A stretch of DNA of 64,000 nt from Porodaedalea pini (lineage: Eukaryota > Basidiomycota > Agaricomycetes > Hymenochaetales > Hymenochaetaceae): assembly GCA_002794775.1 (NCBI GenBank), contig NBAY01000005.1, forward strand, positions 496,001 through 560,000, given 5' to 3'. The position numbers were made by a program, and so were the translations under genes. How positions within the stretch are numbered: the stretch's first letter is position 1; each line of letters begins with the position of its first letter. Positions 55,914 through 64,000 of this stretch are shown piece after piece. A model generated the notes under the pieces. The model had not been told where the DNA came from, did not search any database, and was given only the letters and a program-made list of their open reading frames with translations.

Positions 55914-58696
55914 ATGCGGACGTACAGCTCCCTCGCCAACCTCCGCACCCCTTCCTCTCCTAGTGTCGGCCAACATCGCGCCGCACACAGCGAGCACGAC
56001 GTTGAGCGCATGACCACGGCGGGCGACATCCAGTCTCATCTCTTCAACGCTTTCCTTTCCGGCCGCACCGCCGACGTCTCGCTCCGTGTGCGCGGAAGCT
56101 GGGAAGGAATCTACCGACTGCACCGGGTCGTGCTTATCCAGGCCGTTCGTGCTCTCAGACATTTATCGACCGCCATTTCTGACTGTCGTTGCAGGGCTTC
56201 TTCCGCTCGCTCTTCGACGGCGGCTTTCGCGAGGCAGCTAGCAAGCATGGCGGCCAGGATGAAGTGAATGTCACCTTCGACGACCCTAATATCACTCGTG
56301 CCGGTGCGTCCTCTTCCGTCTCTTTCTATGCTTAATTATCTCAATTGGAATGGGATGTCGCACTTGTAGCATTCGAGTGAGTTGATGTCGATCTCCCCGC
56401 GCTACTCCGCTGACCAGTAATTATAGGGTATGCATATCACGGCTATATGGCGGCGGACCCACACTTCATGTCGATCCTCGACTTGTTCCCTCTCGCAGAG
56501 ACCCGCTCACACCGTCCTTTCCTCGATCTCTGCCACCAAATGACACGCCGGCAGGCCACCACAACGCTACGCCGCGCTTCCTGCTCTCACTACTGGCTAC
56601 TGCGATCTACCTCTCCATCCCCTCTCTTGTCTCTCAGGCTATTCACCTCGTGCTCAATTCGCTCGGCCCACACTCTGTCATAAGGTATCTGAACTTTGCA
56701 ATTGGAAAAGGCATTGGTGAGAAGAGCGATGGAGATTCGGACGTGGTGGTCGGCCTCGAGAACGTATGCCAGGAAGTCAGAAACCCTGGCTCGACGCGTT
56801 CCAAATCTGTGCGTTCAAGAGCTTCCAAGCGTTCCAAAGCGAACTCCGCTCGCGTGTTAATCGACCACGCTCCAGCTCAGAAGGAAGCAGCTCCGGATAA
56901 CGATTCGCATTCTGACGGAACTGACTCAGACGGTGAAACTGACCATGCACAAGACGAAGCCGACGACGGCCCGGTATTCATGTATGGTACCGCGTCGAAC
57001 AAGATTGGCGAAGCCGCCGCTTGCTGGTTGTGCCGTTGGGGTGCTGACATGCTGGCCTACGAGGAAGCCGTTGAGCCCCTCGCTCTCTCCTCCAGTGCAG
57101 CAGAAGAGCGCACGACGCCTTCACGACGCCGTGCGACAGAATCGTGCGCCTCGGGTCCACCTGCTCTCGTTGGTCTCTCGAAGGGGGACATCCCACTTAT
57201 CTGGAGGCGGAGCGGTATGGACGCGAAGTGGGCGCGGGCGGTGCTATCAAGCGATGCCTTTTTCGTAAGAAATGAACGTGAGAGGTACGATCTTGCTAGG
57301 AGGGTTGTCGAGCTTCGGCGCAGAGTCTCTGTCGAGCAAGTGGAGGAAAGGGAATGGGATAACCTTTTCGCGAATGGCATTCATTATATGCACATGGTGT
57401 GGATTTGCATTTTCACTCTTGAAAGTCGTTAAGTCTAATAAATATTTGCTGCAGGTTCTAAGTGATCTCATCGAGATTTCGCAAGATATTTCACCAACGA
57501 CCGGACGGCCCTATACACCGGCCTCCGTCATCCAAGCCGCACACTGGAATCAGTCCGTACTGCGGCACCACATCACCTACCGACAAAGCTCTTCATCTCC
57601 CACCACTCCTCCACGGTCTCCTGCACCCGCGCGCGATGGCAGCCTTGGCTTGAGCCAGACTACCGCCGAGCTTCTCGGAAAGCTGTCCGACCATCAGGAG
57701 GGCTCCGTGGACGCGCACAAGACATACTATCCCGTCCCCGTCGACTCGAGCTCGCGTATTGGCGACACGACGGGTCTGGATGGTGCCTCAATGGACCAAT
57801 TATTCAGCTCTCCAGCGACACCGTCAAGCCCATCGGCGAAACCTGGTACGACTAAGGGCTTTACCTCGCACACGCCCGACACGTTCTTTGGTATCTTCGG
57901 TGCCCCGCGTGATGCGACTGCGTGCATAGCGGCCGACGTGGGAGGCCAAGCTACCTGGGCTCCGTTCCCGCCAATCCGTTTCGGCGTCGAGTTCTGGGGA
58001 CTTGAATCCTTACAGGAGAAGGCTCGACTTACTAGCCAAACCATTTGGTATGCTGGGAGTCTGTTCAATGTCTATGTGCAGGTTGTCCGAAAGAAGGGCC
58101 TCCAGCTTGGCATGTATCTGCATCGGTTGAGCAGCGTGGAGGCGATCCCGATTCCGAGTGCACCGCCGACTCTGATACCTGCCGGAGAAGACCGTAGGTG
58201 GACGAATGTACAGCCGGTCAATATCCCATCGAGCGTGTCAACACCATCGCTCCACCGTCCCGTCTCTCGCGGAACCATCAACACGTCCGCGCCCTCACGG
58301 AGCACCACGCCCGCCCCCTCTTACTCACCACCTTCGACCTCCAGCACCGGTACATCTCCCTCAGGGCACACCCTCTCCAACTCTCAGTCGAGTATCTCAG
58401 CCACGCAGCATGCTCCGCGCCCGCCGGCGCAGCCGTACCGCGACCCACGCGAGGCCGTCCGCGCACATTTCACGCTACTGTGCTCGGCGCCGATGGGTGG
58501 TGCGCTGACGCGCTTTGCGAGTGCGCCGGATGCGTTCCTTGTCGGGCGCAGCTGGGGTTGGAAGTCGAGCGCGCTCCAGACGGAAGAGCTCGTTGAAGTG
58601 CATGCTGAGGGCGACTCTAGTCCTTCCGGGCCAGCAGGAGGCTTGCTTAAGAAGGAGTGCAGTCTCCGCGCGACTGTCGTCCTCGGTGTTGTTTGA
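55914..58696 (+). CDS. BTB/POZ protein, germ cell-less-like
   Basis: Likely Cul3-type substrate adaptor. Exons 55914-56144, 56195-56303, 56370-56376 (7 nt), 56427-57396, 57455-58696 are phase-consistent (852 aa). BTB: DIQSHLFNAFLSGRTADVSL, RLHRVVLIQA + GFFRSLFDGGFREAA, NITRAAFEVCISRLYGGGP. The BACK-like region includes FLLSLLATAIYLSIPSLVSQ and HSVIRYLNFAIGKGIG; the C-terminal half contains FPPIRFGVEFWGLESLQEKA, TIWYAGSLFNVYVQVVRKKG and LQLGMYLHR, as in fungal germ cell-less-like proteins. Linkers are long and Ser/Pro/Thr-rich. Confidence 0.9.
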
Positions 58697-59614
58697 TCGC
58701 GTCCGTGCCACAACAGAACACATTTACGAGTCGAATGTATCTATATGCCATTTTTTTCTCCCTTCGATTCGGTGGTCCGCGAAATTTACGCATATACTTG
58801 TGCCATTTTTGTAGCATAGTTTCTCATGCATTCTTATCTCACTAATTTGATGCCTGTCTACGTATTTGAATCTATACTAGTACTTGTGACACACGTATGC
58901 CATGCAAAGCCACACATCACCCACAGACGCTCCAGATCTCCCGTCCCTGGCCGGAGACGCTCGTCACCGCGGGATCTCCCAGATGCCAGAAATGTCGGGA
59001 GTCCAGGGCTAGACTGCAGCGTACCCAGACGCAAAGGATTACGGCCGAAAGATAGCAAAGAAGGCGTGGGCCTTGTTCTTGCTTCTCGCACTTCTGATCC
59101 AACACCCACATTCCCGCGCCCTAACGCAGCTCTCTTATCGCTCGTTCTCCCCTTTCTCATGCTCCTCGCCATCTACTCGCGTCCTGTGTGCATCGGCAGT
59201 CGGGAGCAATTTTCACACATACCTGTCAGCTACACGTCCTAGGATCAATTGCCTGTTGAACAGGGATGATCACGCCGTACCCCGAGCGCCCTGGACAATC
59301 AGAGAAAATTGTAGTTAGTTACTAGATGGGCGTCTACAGCTGGCGGTGCAGGGCTCACATATAAATGGCCGGTATTACTACTAGAGAATGGAGAAGTTGA
59401 CCTTGTTGCTTCCGGAACTCACTTCGGGCTTAGCCTCGGGCCCGGCTGTGTCACCGCTAAGGAAGATTTACACAGGCCCTTGAATGCTGTTCGAGATCTG
59501 ACGCGAGCCCCTGTGTGTCGTCGATGTGAAGTTGAACGACAATATCAAGTTGGGAAAAGAGAGACTTACCAGTGCTGTTCTACAGCCCCGAACACTTCCA
59601 TTCTGTCGTCGAGA
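58697..59614. other. Intergenic region
   Basis: 918 bp. The frame of the next gene is open from an earlier ATG at 59480, so its start may lie here. Otherwise no gene features recognised. Confidence 0.45.
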
Positions 59615-61191
59615 ATGCCGGTCACGCGCACAGGAGAGATGGACTCACAGAGAGATGGGGAGATATACCTCCGCGACTCAGGTGTCTCGTTCGATGAGCA
59701 GGACGACAGAGCGTACGAACAAGCGCGACGAAGTCGAAGTCGCCGACGCGGTTATATATCTCCACCAAGCGCACCTCCCCCGCTGCCCCGGGAGTCTCCG
59801 TCGCAACAGCAGCCACCCCGAAGCCCACTCGTAGATAGGTCATACGCAGAGTTGCTCGCAGGATTCCAGAGGCAGCAACAGACGCTCACACGACTACGCG
59901 CCGCGAATGAGGAGCACGCGCGGACTGAGGAACGCCTTAGCGCAGACCTTCTCGCAATGACGCACAGGTACCTCCAAGCACAGGCAACGACTGACGTGCT
60001 GGAAAGGCGCTGCAAGGATGCCGAGGCGCGGGCTAATAGCCTTGCATTGCAACTTGAAGGAGTGAAGGACGCGCGAGAGGTCGTGACAGGGAATTTCAGA
60101 CGCGTCTCGGAAGAAAGTCGATCTCCAAGGACATGGCATGGAGAACGGGATCGACTGCAGCAGCTGCCGGAGGAACGTAACGAAGACAAAGAAAGGGAAA
60201 ATGACCGTACAGATACGGCCACCGTTAGTGCGGGAACGGTCGACTCGTCAGAATACGTTGCGGTCGATTTATCCTCCGCCTTGAATGCACGACCAGAGAT
60301 ATCGCCTGAGGATGTTCTGAAGCTGGTCAGGACTATCAACGTCCAGTCACTCGAGGTAGCCCGGGCATGTATTGCTTCCGCTACATTTAGGGCCGGTGTC
60401 AGGATGATGCAAGTAGACAATAAGATGGTCGTCGACGTGACGGAGGGCATTGGTTGCATCTTGGTCCAGCTACTTCGTTCAAAAGACCATAGCAAAAATA
60501 AAGCGACCATCGAATTGGGGCTCCGGGCATTATTGTCTTATCATGTTTCCAAGTTGATAGAGGATTGGCCATTCCATGCGCAGTACAAAAGAAGAAGCCA
60601 GGAGAACGCTAAAGGTGAGACACCTTCCTATTCCGTTCCTGCTGGTTATTTATTAAAAAATCTGCAGATTATTCAGAAGAATCTCCTGCTAGCGACGAGC
60701 AAGAGTTCAGTGAAGCTGTGGAGAACACACTCAGAGACATTGCGACCATTCTATCCCTCAGCGGTTCCCCAGGCCAGACTTCATCTCTAGTACGGAGCCA
60801 CCGGAATCGCATTGGTTCCACGCTCAACGCACTGTTCAAAACCGCTGAGGGACTGGCCAACCAAATAAAGGGCGGAAGGTTTGACGGGCCTTTACCAGCA
60901 GAATACAGCTTTCTGTACGCGAGGCCCGGCGCAACCTTCAACAAGGATCTTATGCAGAAGCACGGCTCGCAGCAGTCAATGACTATCTGGAAAAGTGCAC
61001 CGAAAAAGCCGGTTCAGGTGCTGTGTACCCGGGAGGTGGGATTAGCGCGCTTACATCGGACTCCTGTCACCTCGAGCTCGCTCAGCAGAGCGAGTTCGCA
61101 GAGCAGTCGCGGCAGCCAGGCTTCGAATACGAAGGAGATTGAGGTGTTGTCTAGAGTTGTCATTGCTTTTGAGTCCGACTTAGATAAATAA
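59615..61191 (+). CDS. Hypothetical coiled-coil protein
   Basis: Unrecognised. Exons 59615-60614 and 60668-61191 join in phase (507 aa; an in-frame ATG at 59480 would add 45 residues). N-terminal Arg/Ser/Pro-rich region (SRSRRRGYISPPSAPPPLP), coiled coil ~residues 75-155 (YAELLAGFQRQQQTLTRLRA, NEEHARTEERL), then a helical globular part (ISPEDVLKLVRTINVQSLEV, ARACIASATFRAGVRM) and a Ser-rich tail. The pattern is typical of lineage-restricted Agaricomycete proteins; no function is proposed. Confidence 0.75.
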
Positions 61192-61439
61192 ATTCTGCTC
61201 GGCGATAGCGAAAGGAAGGACATTCGAATTTATGGTACGGCTTGCATTCCAACGGCGCCCTGTGATGCTTTCAGAACCGAAATGAGAATAAGCAGGGAGA
61301 GAATAGCGTACATTCTGCATCATGCTCGGAGTTTCGTACCCAATATAGTGCATAGATGATATAGTGGAGTGAAAATTCAAAGACGCGTCAATATTAATGT
61401 CACGCGAACACGACGCGTACTTATTAATTTATTTATACC

Positions 61440-63250
61440 TATTTGCCCGGCACGTGGTTATCATAGGTGGGGATAACCGAAAAAGATCTTTGCAATAATC
61501 TACAAGATGAGGAGGGAGGTCTATTGTGCTTCTCAGAGCTCCATGACCTCATTTCTCTTCTTTCCGTGCTGTAGACCTTCCAGCTTGCAAACTTTCTAGA
61601 AACACTCATTAAAGTATCCAAAATTACTCATATCGCAGGCAAATATTTTAGTGAATCTGATCAATCCCATCCGAAGTCTGGGAATGCAAAAGCCAAGAAT
61701 CTTCCAAGACCTAGAGCGCGGAGCGCTGAAGGAAAGGTTGAGAAGAGTCCGCATACATTGGGAAATCCCGTTTCGACCGTTGGCAGGGCGTGAAAGGTCG
61801 TTTGTTCTGGGAAAGGGAGATCTCATGGATGTGGTAATCCTTGCGAGGCTAATTTCGCCGCTGATTCCGCACCTGGATCAAATAGGACTTCGAAGATTGA
61901 GTACCTCGGATCATAAGTCCCGATAGCGTTGAATTCCCCGCTTATGAGAATCTTTGGATTTATCCCCCCCCCTACACACGCACCCTTACAGCGAAAATCG
62001 CACAGGGTCTGGATACGATATGGACTGCAATGCGTAGCCATCATCATAATTGGGGTTAACCGAGCTTTCCTCAAGTTGTCCAGCTGTATTTCCTGAAGAT
62101 TCCTGATGACTGTAGGGAGAATAGCCGTTGAAGGGAGACATATCTGAGTGAGAGGTTGTCTATTCATTCAGGCTCATAGTCATCGTCCATTGCTTCCGAG
62201 GTAGATTAGTAAAACGAATTTTGCCATATGAACGGCTTCTCGATCCAGTCCGTACCGTCGGATGTAAATTTGTCATTTAGCAGAAGGAAAGAGTAGGTCT
62301 CAACTTTATTGTTTGGTTATTGTGTGCCGCCTACAGAAGAAAACTTGAGCTCCCCTGCTTTCCTTTCAGTTTATCACGATGAACGAATGCAGACCCGTCT
62401 GCGTGGTATAGTGCTCGGACACGTGGGGTTCGTCGTCTATGCATCCGTCACCTTCGGTTTCGGAGACCTACACACAAGGCGATAAACCTCATACACGCTA
62501 AAAGGTCGCTCAGACAGCAAGTGCATGACGGAAGGAAAACAAAATACAGACGTACTAGTACTATCTTGTATGGTTCAGTATCACTATAAAGACAGTGATG
62601 GAACTACTTGTACAGAGATCAAAGGTATAACCACTGATGGCCTCGGAGTATTTCAGCTTCTTGAGGTTTCTCGGGTTGTATGACCATACACAAGCATTTC
62701 TTCGGTGCAGATACAAAAGCTGAATGATTTCTTCGGTCCATCGGACAAAAAAGTAACGGCTTGCAGGTGAAACCTTGATGGGATTTTGTGCCCAAGAAGA
62801 GTCAACAGTGCCAAGTGACTGTTTGGGGTTGTCGAGGACAATATTGTTTTTAAGCACATACTGTGCCGATCCTTCTAGAGCATTTTTCGCACGAATGGAC
62901 AGCATTGGCGACCAGTCTTCGAAGCCACTGGCATGAGAGTTCCTCGATCTCAACCCGAGGAGAAAGGTCCAGCACGTATGTTCGATCGAGGTTCCAAAGG
63001 TGAACTAGTCAGAGATGGCGAATCGCGAGGAGGTCGTACACTAGTACACATCTAAGCAGTATACACGTCTAAAGCAGAAAGGTACCTGTGATTTAGAAAC
63101 GTCAATGGAGTACACATTAAGATACTATGACCGATACTGTTCAGGTACCAGAATGTCCCTCAGCTTCAAGTTGTAAAGTATAATCAGGACAGCTCGAGCT
63201 CCTTTGGGATGTTGCATAGGGGACAAGAGATTCCTCGAGCTTCCATCGCT
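61440..63250 (-). CDS. Hypothetical protein, possible F-box-like family (locus C); exon structure unresolved, maybe decayed
   Basis: Minus-strand segments: 63210-63130 contains a degenerate F-box-like helix (VLIILYNLKLRDILVPEQYR), 62953-62561 contains AKNALEGSAQYVLKNNIVLD, KVSPASRYFFVRWTEEIIQL and RNACVWSYNPRNLKKLKYSE, and 62030-61600 contains SGEFNAIGTYDPRYSIFEVL. The KVSPASRYF / CVWSYN block parallels SLGGQYLLLE / WSYE of locus B. Frames are interrupted and a full model could not be built. Confidence 0.38.
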
Positions 63251-63581
63251 GCAAAACAACACTCAGTCTTCGTCACAAAGGGGACCTCGATAAGGCACTG
63301 GCATTAGTCGGCACGGAGATTTTATAGTTCATGTGTCTAGAGGCGAGGATTGTTCGCATCACGTGCATACCACGTGTAGGCGCTTCGATTACAAAGCCGC
63401 GGCGAAATTCGAAGTCCGAGGCGCGTTAATTGAGCACGACAGTGATTAATCTTCCATCTCTCCGCATCGTACATCTTGGTATATTCAAATCGGGTCGTGA
63501 GTATACATAGCTCCCTAAGCCATCTTAGTCCAAAAATCTGAATCTTCTATGAGAAGCTTCTACCTGTAACTGCATTCATTC
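63251..63581. other. Intergenic region with two CACGTG boxes
   Basis: CACGTG occurs at 63360-63365 and 63371-63376 within 17 bp, upstream of locus C on the minus strand and downstream of malic enzyme. No gene seen. Confidence 0.45.
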
Positions 63582-64000
63582 TTACGCTTCCCCCTCCTCA
63601 TCGTACACGTAGTCCACATAAACGGGCCTCCATGCCCGCTCACTCACATGCTCACGCACTTCCTCAGGACTCCATGTACACACATCGTCTGCAGCGAGTC
63701 CCTCGTCGATCCCACGCTGCACGACCGCGACTGCAACCTCGAAGTTCACTTTCGGGGATTCCGAGAAGTCCGGCAAGAGCGCATCGTCAGGATCCTTCAA
63801 TGCTGGTGAAAGCGCCGCGAGGCGCTGTGCACCGGCGATGATCATCCCGTCCGAGAGGGTGCGCGCACGCGAGACTATCGCGCCGAGGCCGAGACCCGGG
63901 TAGATTAACGCGTCTGTTAGAGGTTGAGGTTAGTCTAGGATTCTTCGGTAATAATGTGCACGTACTGTTGCATTCTGCGATACTGGAGACAAGCAAGTGT
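63582..64000 (-). CDS. NAD(P)-dependent malic enzyme, C-terminal part (5' part outside window)
   Basis: Oxidative decarboxylation of malate to pyruvate. Visible minus-strand exons 64000-63966 and 63913-63582 join as SIAECN + NALIYPGLGLGAIVSRART, the conserved C-terminal NAD-binding/dimer region, followed by LSDGMIIAGAQRLAALSP, LLPDFSESPKVNFEVAVAVV and an acidic end (DYVYDEEGEA). The ECNNALIYPG form resembles mitochondrial Mae1-type fungal enzymes, but the cofactor and localisation signals lie outside the window. Confidence 0.93.

Noticed and set aside
1..64000. CRISPR arrays, operons, prophage or bacterial insertion sequences
   Set aside because: The DNA is intron-rich eukaryotic sequence; I found no regularly spaced repeats, integrases or transposase frames.

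Overview
The window is nuclear DNA of a filamentous basidiomycete, probably an Agaricomycete. The evidence is gene-dense, roughly half-GC sequence, almost every gene cut by many short (about 48-70 nt) GT-AG introns with CTRAC/TACTAAC-like branch sites, long serine/proline-rich disordered protein regions, and a fungal gene set (Prp19, Sgt2, tricalbin, Ugo1, Ump1, Npl4, Yae1, Trs31, a Ura1-type DHODH). All gene models were assembled by hand by translating exons and requiring splice phases to agree; where phases sum to an intact frame the evidence says so.

Layout: an amidohydrolase 3' part (1-2061, +); PRP19 (2662-4302, -) head-to-head with SGT2 (4509-5772, +); a five-C2 tricalbin (6008-11508, +); a membrane-anchored aspartic protease (12138-14641, +); mitochondrial ATP synthase OSCP (15230-15975, +); a ~440-bp AT-rich inverted repeat (16431-16867); a very large SUV39/Clr4-type histone methyltransferase gene (17087-24230, -) head-to-head with a Ugo1-like mitochondrial fusion carrier (24440-26120, +); a Nudix hydrolase with a C-terminal membrane helix (26431-28201, -); an intron-containing tRNA-Gln(CTG) (28590-28677, -); NPL4 (28985-31318, +); a Cys-3/MetR-type bZIP (31982-33386, +) convergent with a TauD-type dioxygenase (33883-35332, -); a Yae1-like factor; UMP1 (39321-39951, -) head-to-head with MFAP1 (40097-41967, +); a PARP2-like polymerase (42133-45257, -); an HMG-box factor; TRS31; a class 1A dihydroorotate dehydrogenase; a cullin-repeat-only protein; a germ-cell-less-like BTB protein; a coiled-coil hypothetical; and the 3' end of malic enzyme (63582-64000, -). 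Three poorly conserved minus-strand loci (35.9-37.6, 51.5-52.9, 61.4-63.2 kb) look like members of one fast-evolving F-box-like family.

There is no operon, CRISPR or obvious secondary-metabolite cluster. Functional themes are protein quality control and ubiquitin (Prp19, Sgt2, Npl4, Ump1, cullin-repeat and BTB proteins), splicing (Prp19, MFAP1), chromatin and DNA repair (SET methyltransferase, PARP) and membrane contact or mitochondrial dynamics (tricalbin, Ugo1). The most unusual signals are extreme splicing structures: a 7-nt microexon carrying the conserved metal-ligand Asp region of the amidohydrolase, another 7-nt microexon in the BTB gene, a 15-nt microexon in the SET catalytic motif, and a start-codon-only first exon in UMP1 (probably also NPL4). 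Others are SUMO-interacting-like motifs in the giant methyltransferase, the large hairpin repeat, and a sulphur-regulator/TauD gene pair.
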